From positions 8,735 through 72,734 of the forward strand of contig CAZIBG010000004.1 in assembly GCA_964536985.1 (NCBI GenBank): a stretch of 64,000 nt of DNA. Reading direction: 5' to 3'. The stretch comes from CAZIBG01 sp964536985. GTDB taxonomy: Bacteria > Patescibacteriota > Saccharimonadia > Saccharimonadales > AWTP1-31. Below are positions 8,771 to 16,677 of the stretch, in pieces. Position 1 is the stretch's first letter; each line of letters opens with the position of its first letter. Position numbers and translations under genes: made by a program. The notes below the pieces were generated by a model. That model was not told the origin of the DNA. It saw only the letters and a list, made by a program, of their open reading frames with translations, and searched no databases.

Positions 8771-11242
8771 CTATTCTGTTGCAGTGCTGTAGGTGAGCTC
8801 ATCGTCTTTGACGCCGACTTTGACGATGCTGCCCTTGTGATATGTCTCATCCAGAATTCCTCCGGCGATTACATCTTCGATGGTATCTTGAATCAATCGA
8901 CGCATTGGCCGAACTCCGTTACTGGCATCGTAGCCTCGTTTGAGTAAGTGTTTTTTGGCGGCAGCGTTAACGTTTAAGACGATACCATGTTTTACCAAAC
9001 GCTCACTCAGCTCATCGAGCTGTAAGTCTAGAATGCGCATTACATTGTCTTTGGTTAGGGCTCGGAAGACGATGACTTTATCAATACGGTTTAGCAGTTC
9101 CGGACGCATTAACTTCTTAAGTTCATCGTGGACTTTGTCTTTGTTCCTATTGTGTAGACTCTCTAGATCTTTCTTGTCTCCGGCGCTAGTGGTTTGGAAG
9201 CCAAGTGAGGCTTCTTTCTGTAACTTATCGGCACCAACATTGCTGGTCATGATGACAATAGTGTTACTGAAGTCGATCTTGCGACCCTTGGCGTCGCTTA
9301 ATACACCATCTTCTAGTATCTGAAGTAGCACATTAAATACTTCGGGATGAGCCTTCTCTATCTCGTCAAACAAAATCAAACTGTATGGCTGACGTCGGAT
9401 CTTATCGGTTAATTGTCCACCTTCGTCATAACCCACGTAACCAGCAGGCGCTCCCACTAGACGTGAGACGTTGTGTCGCTCACTAAATTCACTCATATCT
9501 ATCTTGATGAGAGCATCTTTGCTTCCAAAATACTGATCAGCTATTACTCTTGCTAGTTCTGTCTTACCAACACCCGTAGGCCCTAAGAATATAAATGAAC
9601 CGATCGGTCGTTTGGCATTGCTTATTCCGGATCGACTTCGTCGAATCGCTCGAGATACTGCTTCTACAGACTCGTCCTGACCGATAATATGTTTGCCAAT
9701 AGTTTTTTCAAGAGCAAGTAGATACTTTGCCTCGGAACGAATTACGCGCTGCATAGGTATACCTGTCATCTTGGCGACTACATCGGCAACTTGATCACTG
9801 GTCATAACGAGCTTTTTAGTGGTTCCACTGGTAGCTTGTAGCTTCTTAAGTTCCTCTTCTATTTGGCTGGCGCGCGTTTTGGAGCGTGCTGCTTTTTCGT
9901 AATCTTCTGCTTCTACGGCATCTTCTATGCGTGTTTCCACTACCTTAAGCTCTCGTTGTAAGTTACGAATTTCTGGTGGCGTCTTGCCTTTGCCGACACG
10001 TAAATGAGCAGCCGTCTCGTCCATAAGGTCAATCGCCTTGTCTGGCATAAAACGGTCGTTAATATAACGTTCCGAGAGTGTTACAACATCGCTCAGTACC
10101 TCGTCTGAAATTGATACTCCATGGAATTCTTCGTAGTGTTTGCGAAGACCTTTAAGTATAGATAGTGTCTCGGCAGCGGTGGTTTCCGGTACGGTGATTG
10201 GCTGGAATCGTCGTTCAAGCGCGGCATCTTTTTCGATGTGCTTAGTGTACTCAACAGTAGTCGTGGCACCGATGAGCTGAATCTTACCGCGTGCAAGTGC
10301 TGGCTTAAGGATATTTCCTGCGTCGACAGCTCCTTCTGCGGATCCGGCACCTACGATCAAGTGAAGTTCATCGATAAAGACGATGGTATTTTTGTTCTCT
10401 TCCAGTTCGGCCATTACTTTTTTGAGTCGCTCTTCGAACTCACCACGATACTTTGTGCCTGCAATCATGCCGGCAAGATCAAGCATAACGATTCTTTTGT
10501 CTATTAAACTGTCTGGAACATCTTCGGTGACAATGCGCTGGGCAAGTCCTTCTACAATAGCCGTCTTACCGACACCCGGTTCACCAATCAATACAGGATT
10601 GTTCTTTGTTCGGCGATTAAGAATAGTAATAACGCGGGCAATTTGCTTATCACGTCCGACAACGGGATCGAGCTTGGAGTTTCGTGCTTCGGCTGTAAGA
10701 TCAGTTCCAAAAAAGTCCAGAGCGGTCTTACGTTGCTTCTTTCCCCGACGCTTAGAAGTGCCGCTGACGCCTGCATCATCTTGTTGACGGTTCATGAACT
10801 GTTCAAGCTCAGCCGTCAGGCCACCAACATTAATATTCATGTCCTTAAGAAGGATGGTGGCACGGGCATTCTTTTGTGACAAAATGCTATACAAAATATG
10901 CTCAGTACCGCAGTAGTCTTGGGTAAAATCTTGAGCAACATCATAGGCCATTTTAAGAGTCAGCTTGGCGGTTTCGCTCAACCCCTTGGCACTGGCATTA
11001 ACGACGATGGTTTTGGGAGTGAGGTTAAGTGCTAAGCGAGCTCGATCAAGTGTAACACCTGCACCCTCAAGAAGCTTGGCGCCCATGCTATTATCTTGGG
11101 CAAGTACGCCAAGTAGAAGATGCTCGGTGCCGATATATGCACTGCCAAAACTACGCGCAATAGCATCTGCATGCTTAAGGCTTTGCAGCGCATTGTCTGT
11201 TAAGTGGTTTAAGAACTCTTGGAAGTCTGGTGATTCTTGCAT
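8771..11242 (-). CDS. clpC: ATP-dependent Clp protease ATP-binding subunit ClpC
   Basis: AAA+ unfoldase that feeds substrates to ClpP and handles stress-damaged proteins. The 823-residue protein has two N-terminal Clp repeats (residues about 1-145; GTEHLLLGVLAQ and GTEHILYSILSQ), the D1 domain with Walker A GEPGVGKTAIVEG, a UVR-containing middle domain (EDAVEAEDYEKAARSKTRA), and D2 with GPTGVGKTELARV. The UVR motif and length mark it as ClpC rather than ClpA or ClpB. A strong AAGGAGG Shine-Dalgarno lies at 11249-11255, and a CIRCE operator overlaps the promoter. No clpP is in the window. Confidence 0.96.
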   Translation of the reverse strand: MQESPDFQEFLNHLTDNALQSLKHADAIARSFGSAYIGTEHLLLGVLAQDNSMGAKLLEGAGVTLDRARLALNLTPKTIVVNASAKGLSETAKLTLKMAYDVAQDFTQDYCGTEHILYSILSQKNARATILLKDMNINVGGLTAELEQFMNRQQDDAGVSGTSKRRGKKQRKTALDFFGTDLTAEARNSKLDPVVGRDKQIARVITILNRRTKNNPVLIGEPGVGKTAIVEGLAQRIVTEDVPDSLIDKRIVMLDLAGMIAGTKYRGEFEERLKKVMAELEENKNTIVFIDELHLIVGAGSAEGAVDAGNILKPALARGKIQLIGATTTVEYTKHIEKDAALERRFQPITVPETTAAETLSILKGLRKHYEEFHGVSISDEVLSDVVTLSERYINDRFMPDKAIDLMDETAAHLRVGKGKTPPEIRNLQRELKVVETRIEDAVEAEDYEKAARSKTRASQIEEELKKLQATSGTTKKLVMTSDQVADVVAKMTGIPMQRVIRSEAKYLLALEKTIGKHIIGQDESVEAVSRAIRRSRSGISNAKRPIGSFIFLGPTGVGKTELARVIADQYFGSKDALIKIDMSEFSERHNVSRLVGAPAGYVGYDEGGQLTDKIRRQPYSLILFDEIEKAHPEVFNVLLQILEDGVLSDAKGRKIDFSNTIVIMTSNVGADKLQKEASLGFQTTSAGDKKDLESLHNRNKDKVHDELKKLMRPELLNRIDKVIVFRALTKDNVMRILDLQLDELSERLVKHGIVLNVNAAAKKHLLKRGYDASNGVRPMRRLIQDTIEDVIAGGILDETYHKGSIVKVGVKDDELTYSTATE

Positions 11243-11280
11243 AGCATTCCTCCTTGCGAGGTATTAAAGTCGCTATAACC

Positions 11281-11309
11281 AGAATATCAAATTGGCACTC
11301 AGCGTGCAA
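11281..11309 (-). promoter_or_regulatory. clpC promoter
   Basis: TTGCAC (minus strand, 11304-11309) and TATTCT (11281-11286) are separated by exactly 17 nt. The -35 lies inside the spacer of the CIRCE inverted repeat, so repressor binding would block RNA polymerase. Confidence 0.7.
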
Positions 11310-11318
11310 GAGTGCTAG
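11292..11318. promoter_or_regulatory. CIRCE element (HrcA operator) of clpC
   Basis: Nine-nt inverted repeat with a 9-nt spacer. Read on the minus strand it is CTAGCACTC-N9-GAGTGCCAA, against the CIRCE consensus TTAGCACTC-N9-GAGTGCTAA, so 8 of 9 match in each arm. Established knowledge: CIRCE is bound by the heat-shock repressor HrcA. The position over the -35 of clpC fits repression. Confidence 0.88.
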
Positions 11319-11320
11319 TA

Positions 11321-12490
11321 CTAAGCCTCTTTTGAGTCTTCGCCGTGCTCTTCGATGGCATCAAGTAGGCTGCTTTCGAGCTGTTCCTTGCGCTTAATTT
11401 TCGGTGCAGCTTTAGGCTCGGCGTTTTGCTGTGGTGCTTCTTGAGCTTTTGGTTCTTCAGGTGTGATATCAATGTCGTAACCGGTAAGTTTGCTTGCTAA
11501 GCGTACGTTCTGGCCACCTTTTCCGATAGCAACACTCAGTTGGTCTTCTGGGACGACAACAGTTGCCTTCTTTTCTTCTTCACGAAGAGTAACCTTAGTT
11601 ACCTTCGTTGGGTTTAGGGCATTGGTGATGTACGTGATTGGGTCGGCATCAAAGACGATGATGTCGATCTTTTCCTGCTCGCCGATTTCGCTCATGACCG
11701 CGTTTACACGGGTACCGTGGCCCCCGACAAAGGTTCCGACTGGGTCTACACCTTGAATGCTGCTAGAAACAGCGATTTTACTGCGGACGCCTGCCTCGCG
11801 GGCAATGTTCTCGATTTTTACTGAACCATTATCCATTTCGGGTACTTCGTTGCGGAAAAGGTGCTCGACAAATGTAGCATTTCCGCGGCTGACGACAAGT
11901 TGAGGTCCACGGAAGCCGCGCTCTACGTCCTTGAGGAAAACTTTGAGGCGTTGGCCTGGGTAGTAACGCTCACCCTGGATTTGCTCGCTTTTAGGCATAA
12001 TACCCTGAGCTTTACCTAGATCTATGCGGACAATCATGCCTTCGACACGAGAAACTAAACCGTTAATCACAGTTCCGATTTTGTCGTCGTATTCGGCCAT
12101 AACGATTTCGCGCTCAGCTTCACGAAGTCGCTGCAAGATAACTTGTTTAGCGGTCTGAGCAGCAACACGTCCAAAGTCCTCAACTTTTTCGTGGATTTCT
12201 ACCATCTCACCGATAGCTGCATTCTTGCGGATGACTTGCGCTTGTCCCAGTTCGATCTCGAAGTTTGGATCACCAACACGCTCAACAACTTCTTTGCTGA
12301 CGTAAGCGTCAACATCACCATTGTTAAGATTCATAGTAACGCGTACTTCTTGTTCGCGATCTCCGTAGTCACGGCGATAAGCAGCAGCAAGTGCTTGCTC
12401 AACAATCTCTTGGACGGCCTCTTCTGGTAAGTTCTTTTCTTCAGCAATAGTCTTAACTGCTACAGCCAAACCTTTCATATCTAGTTCCAT
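11321..12490 (-). CDS. nusA: Transcription termination/antitermination factor NusA
   Basis: NusA binds RNA polymerase and modulates pausing, termination and antitermination. The 389-residue protein has the N-terminal polymerase-binding domain (AYRRDYGDREQEVRVTM), an S1 domain (IGTVINGLVSRVEGMIVRIDLG), then two KH domains (GVRSKIAVSS, then VAIGKGGQNVRLASKLTGYDI). It ends in an acidic, Ala/Pro/Lys tail and lacks the acidic repeats of the E. coli protein, as in most bacteria. An AAGGAG site sits 7 nt before the ATG. The leader holds a terminator-like hairpin. It is first in the nusA-clpC-zincin-radA run, although clpC has its own promoter. Confidence 0.96.
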   Translation of the reverse strand: MELDMKGLAVAVKTIAEEKNLPEEAVQEIVEQALAAAYRRDYGDREQEVRVTMNLNNGDVDAYVSKEVVERVGDPNFEIELGQAQVIRKNAAIGEMVEIHEKVEDFGRVAAQTAKQVILQRLREAEREIVMAEYDDKIGTVINGLVSRVEGMIVRIDLGKAQGIMPKSEQIQGERYYPGQRLKVFLKDVERGFRGPQLVVSRGNATFVEHLFRNEVPEMDNGSVKIENIAREAGVRSKIAVSSSIQGVDPVGTFVGGHGTRVNAVMSEIGEQEKIDIIVFDADPITYITNALNPTKVTKVTLREEEKKATVVVPEDQLSVAIGKGGQNVRLASKLTGYDIDITPEEPKAQEAPQQNAEPKAAPKIKRKEQLESSLLDAIEEHGEDSKEA

Positions 12491-12515
12491 AATAATTCTC
12501 CTTGTCTTTTATACT

Positions 12516-12540
12516 AAAAAATCCGACCTGGAATGGCCGG
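12516..12540 (-). terminator. Terminator-like hairpin in the nusA leader
   Basis: On the minus strand CCGGCC, a 6-nt loop and GGTCGG form a 6-bp stem (one G-U) followed by ATTTTTT. It lies between the nusA promoter and its Shine-Dalgarno, so it looks like an attenuator rather than the end of another gene. Nothing upstream is transcribed in this direction. Confidence 0.6.
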
Positions 12541-12553
12541 AAACGATATTAGT

Positions 12554-12582
12554 ATTATATCTCAGTATTCAAGACTTGGCAA
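12554..12582 (-). promoter_or_regulatory. nusA promoter
   Basis: TTGCCA (12577-12582) and TATAAT (12554-12559) on the minus strand, spacer exactly 17 nt. The leader to the nusA ATG is about 55 nt. Confidence 0.65.
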
Positions 12583-12610
12583 TGACTTACCAGTTCTGTC
12601 CGCCAGATGC

Positions 12611-12616
12611 TACACT
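12611..12616 (+). promoter_or_regulatory. -10 element of the M1 aminopeptidase gene, leaderless spacing
   Basis: TACACT ends 7 nt before the ATG at 12624. The -35 is weak. No Shine-Dalgarno is visible. Confidence 0.45.
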
Positions 12617-12623
12617 TGAATGA

Positions 12624-15203
12624 ATGAAGAATATTATACGTTTATACAGCCTATTCCAACCAACACACTACGATCTGGAAATTGTTCCGAACAAAGACAC
12701 AATGACCTTTTCGGGGACCGTTATCATTACTGGTCAGAAAGTCGGTCGTCCAAGTAAGCGAATTACCCTCCATCAGAAAGAACTCAAAGTAACATCAGCT
12801 AAACTTGAGCACCATTCTAAGCAGGGTGTCCAGGAAATAAGCCTTGATCGCATCAACCTTCATAACGGGTCAAACGAAGTGCGACTACATAGTGATCAGA
12901 ATCTTAATGCTGGTAAATACACCATCACCTTATCTTTCACCGGTAAAATTAGCACAAACATGCTGGGCATGTATCCGAGCAACTTTGTCCACGACGGCAA
13001 AGCGAAACAACTTATTGCCACGCAGTTCGAGAGCCACCATGCCAGGCGGGCTTTTCCTTGTGTCGATGAGCCAGAAGCAAAGGCCACATTTCAATTAACG
13101 CTTACTGTTCCCAAGGGAGAAGTTGCACTTTCCAATACACCTGCAGAAAAAACTTCCAAAGCTTCCGGTCTCCCCGGCTTCGTTCGCACCACCTTTGAAG
13201 TAACACCAAAAATGAGCACCTACTTGTTGGCATTCGTATATGGCGAAATGCATTACTTTGAAGTCGCTACTAAGAGCGGTATTGCTGTACGGAGCTGGTC
13301 AAGTGTTGCTCGTCCTAAGGAGCAGCTAGAATATTCTGCTCGTGAGGGGGCACGGTTGCTAGACTTTTATGCTGAGTATTACGGTATCCCTTACCCACTA
13401 GCAAAACTTGATCAAGTTGCGCTACCTGATTTTGATGCGGGCGCTATGGAAAACTGGGGCTTAGTGACATACCGAGAGATTGCATTACTGGCCGACCCAA
13501 CTAATCCTTCCATCTCACAGGAACAATACGTATCAATCGTTGTTGCCCATGAACTGGCGCATCAGTGGTTTGGCAACCTGGTTACCATGAAGTGGTGGGA
13601 TGACCTTTGGTTGAACGAAAGTTTCGCAAGCATTATGGAACACTTAGCACTTGATGCTATTCATCCTGACTGGCAGCAATGGGAGATGTATACTGCCACT
13701 GACATCCCTAGTACCACCTCAAGAGACATTTACCGTGATATCCAGCCAGTTGGTGTCGAGATCAATGACGTGGAGCTGATAGAAACCGCCTTCGACCCAG
13801 GAATCGTTTATGCCAAAGGTGGTCGCTTAATCAAGATGCTCCGTGAGTATATTGGAGATAAAGACTTTTCTGCTGCTCTGAAGGTCTACTTCACAAAACA
13901 TAGTTACGGAAATACATCTCGCGAGGACTTGTGGAGCGCCATGAGCGAAGTTAGCGGCAAAGACATACACGCACTCATGACGCCATGGCTCACCAAGCCG
14001 GGCCTTCCAGTTGTACTAATCGATCAAGACGGTTCAGAGATACGGTTATCTCAGAAGCGCTTTGCACTTGACGAGGACAATAGCGAATCTCTCTGGCCGG
14101 TTCCACTACTGACCGATACGCCAACTAGCGAAGACATATTAACCACCAGGACGGCTAAGATATCTATAAGTGGCAATAAATATGCTCTCTTTAACCAATT
14201 CGGTAGCGGTCATTACATTGCACAGTACGCATCACCTAAACATCGTTCTTACATTGCTGATCAGATCGAAGCTGGAGAATTACCAGTAGAAGCCAGGATA
14301 AACATCCTTAATGATATGTTGCTACTTGCACGTCGGGGGGATAGCCCATTAACTGACGCTCTTGAACTTGTCGTTCGCATGAAGAAAGAAGATCGCGATA
14401 ATGTATGGGGTTTAATGGCTCGAGCGCTCGGAAGTGCAGGACAACTTACAGAAGGTGATGACTCGACTGATGACGCATTAAAGCAGATTCGACATGACCT
14501 AGCGCAAGATATATATGAGTCACTAGGCTGGGATGATGCTGACGGCGATGATATGAATACTAAGCAGCTACGACACACTGCCTTGGCCTTTATGGTTGGT
14601 AGCGAAGACACAAAAGTGATTGCCGAGGCTAAGAAACGCTACAGCGATGCAAAAGATCTTAATAGCATCGATGCTGAGATCCGAGGCACTATCTTAGTGG
14701 CACATATTCGTCATGGCAGCGAATCAGATGCACTTGAACTGCTAGATCAATACGAAGCTGCCGCTCCAGACCTGCAGCATGACATTGCTAGCGCACTAGC
14801 AAGTACAAGAGATCCAGTATTGGCAAAGAAGATCATGAGTAAAGCATTCGGTCCAAAGGGTATTGTACGTGACCAAGATGTTATGCGCTGGCTGGTTATC
14901 TTCCTCCGCAATCATTATATCCGCGAGACATCTTGGGCTTACTTGGTAGATAACTTTGAGTGGTTCGATGCTGTTCTGAGTCCAGGTAAACAGTATGATT
15001 ACCTACCGACGTATTGTGCGAGCATGATTACGACTCTTGAGTGGAAGAAGAAGTACGATAAATTATTTGAACCACTTAAGTCACGCAAAGAGTTACAGAA
15101 GAATATCTTAATTGGTGAATCAGATATTGCGGCGCGTATAGCATGGCGTAATCGTGACGAAGCAAAGATTAAAAAGTTCCTAACTGACTACACTGCTAAA
15201 TAG
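12624..15203 (+). CDS. M1 family zinc aminopeptidase
   Basis: Removes N-terminal residues from peptides, probably to feed on or recycle peptides in an organism poor in amino-acid synthesis (inference). The 859-residue length fits PepN/ERAP-like members. The N-terminal beta saddle runs to about residue 200. The exopeptidase motif is DAGAMENWG (about 271-279). The zinc site is HELAHQWFGN, with the first His at residue 309, and the third ligand is in WLNESFASIMEH. A long ERAP1-like helical C-terminal domain follows. There is no signal peptide, so it is cytoplasmic. It converges with and overlaps yraN by 8 nt. Confidence 0.95.
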   Translation: MKNIIRLYSLFQPTHYDLEIVPNKDTMTFSGTVIITGQKVGRPSKRITLHQKELKVTSAKLEHHSKQGVQEISLDRINLHNGSNEVRLHSDQNLNAGKYTITLSFTGKISTNMLGMYPSNFVHDGKAKQLIATQFESHHARRAFPCVDEPEAKATFQLTLTVPKGEVALSNTPAEKTSKASGLPGFVRTTFEVTPKMSTYLLAFVYGEMHYFEVATKSGIAVRSWSSVARPKEQLEYSAREGARLLDFYAEYYGIPYPLAKLDQVALPDFDAGAMENWGLVTYREIALLADPTNPSISQEQYVSIVVAHELAHQWFGNLVTMKWWDDLWLNESFASIMEHLALDAIHPDWQQWEMYTATDIPSTTSRDIYRDIQPVGVEINDVELIETAFDPGIVYAKGGRLIKMLREYIGDKDFSAALKVYFTKHSYGNTSREDLWSAMSEVSGKDIHALMTPWLTKPGLPVVLIDQDGSEIRLSQKRFALDEDNSESLWPVPLLTDTPTSEDILTTRTAKISISGNKYALFNQFGSGHYIAQYASPKHRSYIADQIEAGELPVEARINILNDMLLLARRGDSPLTDALELVVRMKKEDRDNVWGLMARALGSAGQLTEGDDSTDDALKQIRHDLAQDIYESLGWDDADGDDMNTKQLRHTALAFMVGSEDTKVIAEAKKRYSDAKDLNSIDAEIRGTILVAHIRHGSESDALELLDQYEAAAPDLQHDIASALASTRDPVLAKKIMSKAFGPKGIVRDQDVMRWLVIFLRNHYIRETSWAYLVDNFEWFDAVLSPGKQYDYLPTYCASMITTLEWKKKYDKLFEPLKSRKELQKNILIGESDIAARIAWRNRDEAKIKKFLTDYTAK

Positions 15204-15534
15204 TTACAAGATCAGTAACAGCAAACCCTTTTCCCGAAACTGCAATGGCTGCTAATTCATAATCACCTGACCAGGAGTGTCTTTGTACCCAACTTTCGGC
15301 TGCACGCGTCATCTGCGAGAGCTTTCGAGCCGTAATATACTCAAGGCCAGAACCGCTAATGCTATTGGTGCGGTACTTTACTTCTACAAAATATATAACG
15401 TTGCTTCTCTTGGTTACAAGATCAATCTCACACCACTTGGTCCGCCAGTTTTGTTCAATAATCCTATATCCTTCGTTCACAAGATAGGTGGCTGCAGCAG
15501 CTTCTGCTTGTCGGCCAATAGAAAAGCTTGTCAC
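15196..15534 (-). CDS. YraN/UPF0102 family nuclease-fold protein
   Basis: The 112-residue protein has the whole UPF0102 pattern: GRQAEAAAATYLVNEGYRIIEQNWR, then EIDLV and YFVEVKYR, which form the E-(I)D-x(n)-ExK catalytic core of the PD-(D/E)xK fold. The family is thought to act on branched or damaged DNA, but its role is unproven. It starts with GTG at 15534, overlapping the rnhB TGA as GTGA, so it is translationally coupled to rnhB, a common pairing. Its end overlaps the convergent aminopeptidase gene by 8 nt. Confidence 0.9.
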   Translation of the reverse strand: MTSFSIGRQAEAAAATYLVNEGYRIIEQNWRTKWCEIDLVTKRSNVIYFVEVKYRTNSISGSGLEYITARKLSQMTRAAESWVQRHSWSGDYELAAIAVSGKGFAVTDLVTI

Positions 15535-16085
15535 AGAAAAGCCTTAATTGGTTTATAACTCCTGCGGTGAAGTGGCGTTACGCCGAGTTCCGCGAGTGCA
15601 AGACTGTGTTGTTTTGTGCCATAGCCAACATGTTTCTCGAATCCAAAGCCTGGATACTTCTTTGACGCCAGTACCATGTAGTAATCTCGTGCAACTTTTG
15701 CAAGGATACTTGCAGCACTGACCGCCGGAATAAGATCGTCGGCCTTAACCAATGTACTGGCTGAACTATAGTTTGGTAGGAAATCGTAATCTCCATCAAT
15801 AATTATTGAATCATATGGGACGGTAATCTGTTGGATTGCTCGTCCCATGGCCAGAGCAACCGCTGCCGTTAGACCCAGGTTATCTACCTCACTTGGTGTT
15901 ACCCAGCCCAAACCATACGTGGCTGTCTGTTTTATGACTTCCGCTAGCTCCTGGCGACGTTTGGCGGAAAGTTTTTTAGAGTCCTTAAGACCGGAGATAG
16001 GTTGGTTCAGTAGTACCGCACCGGCAACTAGCGGTCCGGCCCAGCATCCACGTCCCACTTCGTCAATTCCAACTACTAAATCCAT
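15531..16085 (-). CDS. rnhB: Ribonuclease HII
   Basis: Cuts the RNA strand of RNA-DNA hybrids and removes misincorporated ribonucleotides. Residues include VGIDEVGRGCWAGPLVAGAV (first catalytic Asp and Glu), LKDSKKLSAKRR and ASILAKVARD. A GTG at 16109 would extend it by eight residues, but that codon lies inside the strong terminator hairpin behind rplS. The sequence TATGAT at 16092-16097 ends 6 nt before the ATG at 16085, which starts the protein as MDLVVGIDEVGRG, the normal family N-terminus, so I use 16085. It stops with TGA, overlapping the yraN start. Confidence 0.95.
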   Translation of the reverse strand: MDLVVGIDEVGRGCWAGPLVAGAVLLNQPISGLKDSKKLSAKRRQELAEVIKQTATYGLGWVTPSEVDNLGLTAAVALAMGRAIQQITVPYDSIIIDGDYDFLPNYSSASTLVKADDLIPAVSAASILAKVARDYYMVLASKKYPGFGFEKHVGYGTKQHSLALAELGVTPLHRRSYKPIKAFL

Positions 16086-16091
16086 AGATTG

Positions 16092-16097
16092 ATCATA
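16092..16097 (-). promoter_or_regulatory. -10 element of rnhB, leaderless spacing
   Basis: TATGAT on the minus strand, immediately downstream of the rplS terminator and 6 nt from the rnhB ATG. It gives rnhB-yraN its own transcript. Confidence 0.5.
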
Positions 16098-16098
16098 A

Positions 16099-16139
16099 CA
16101 AAAAATCACCCCTTACGTTTGTAAGAGGTGACTATTTTT
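16099..16139 (-). terminator. Intrinsic terminator of rplS (possibly bidirectional)
   Basis: Ten-bp stem (16107-16116 with 16121-16130) and a four-base loop, with six T on the minus-strand 3' side and five T on the plus-strand side. It ends the rplS transcript 12 nt after its stop codon. Confidence 0.85.
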
Positions 16140-16151
16140 GACTTAAAAAGA

Positions 16152-16613
16152 TTATTCGGACTTAGCTTCGTCGTCAGTGTTAGCTTCTGCCTGAGCGGCT
16201 TTTTCCGCTTCAACAATTGCTGCTGCAACGGCTGGATCTTCAGGTATTTCGTTAACATCCTTATCGAAAGCAACTGCTGCAAGTCGAGCACGCTTACCTG
16301 TTCGGTCTCGCATGTAAGTAAGATAGTTTCGACGAACTTTGCTTCGCTTCATGACTTCTACTTTAAGAACAAGTGGTGAGTGCATAAGGTATGTCTTTTC
16401 CACGCCAATACCGCTGGCAACACGACGAACGGTGATGCTTGAGGTTAGGCTGTTCTTTTTGCTGACACGTAATACTAGTCCTTCGAAGATCTGAACACGC
16501 TCTTTGGCGCCTTCACGAATCTTCTGATGAACTTTAACGGTGTCTCCAGGACGGACGTCAACGACAGCGTGTTTTTTATATCGGGCTTCGATTTGTTTTA
16601 TAACTGATTCCAT
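16152..16613 (-). CDS. rplS: Large ribosomal subunit protein bL19
   Basis: Ribosomal protein at the interface of the 30S and 50S subunits. Residues 1-112 match bL19: VRPGDTVKVHQKIREGAKER, QIFEGLVLRV, GIGVEKTYLMHSP and RRNYLTYMRDRTGKRARL. The protein is 153 residues, while typical L19 is about 115; the extra C-terminal 40 residues are Ala/Glu/Asp-rich and acidic. It has its own promoter and terminator, so it is a single-gene unit, not part of an rpsP-rimM-trmD-rplS operon. Confidence 0.96.
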   Translation of the reverse strand: MESVIKQIEARYKKHAVVDVRPGDTVKVHQKIREGAKERVQIFEGLVLRVSKKNSLTSSITVRRVASGIGVEKTYLMHSPLVLKVEVMKRSKVRRNYLTYMRDRTGKRARLAAVAFDKDVNEIPEDPAVAAAIVEAEKAAQAEANTDDEAKSE

Positions 16614-16622
16614 ATCTAGACA

Positions 16623-16651
16623 ATTTTACAGTATTTCACCCTTGTGGTCAA
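16623..16651 (-). promoter_or_regulatory. rplS promoter
   Basis: TTGACC (16646-16651) and TAAAAT (16623-16628) on the minus strand, spacer 17 nt, with the -10 ending 9 nt before the ATG. Its -35 region overlaps that of the divergent malic enzyme promoter. Confidence 0.65.
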
Positions 16652-16671
16652 GCATCTAAACACCGTACAAT
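16642..16671 (+). promoter_or_regulatory. Malic enzyme promoter, leaderless spacing
   Basis: TTGTGG (16642-16647), an 18-nt spacer and TACAAT (16666-16671), which ends 6 nt before the ATG at 16678. It overlaps the divergent rplS promoter. Confidence 0.5.
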
Positions 16672-16677
16672 GAGGCT

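Noticed and set aside
16085..16109. GTG start of rnhB at 16109
   Set aside because: It lies in the rplS terminator stem, and a better-placed ATG has a -10 box at leaderless spacing.
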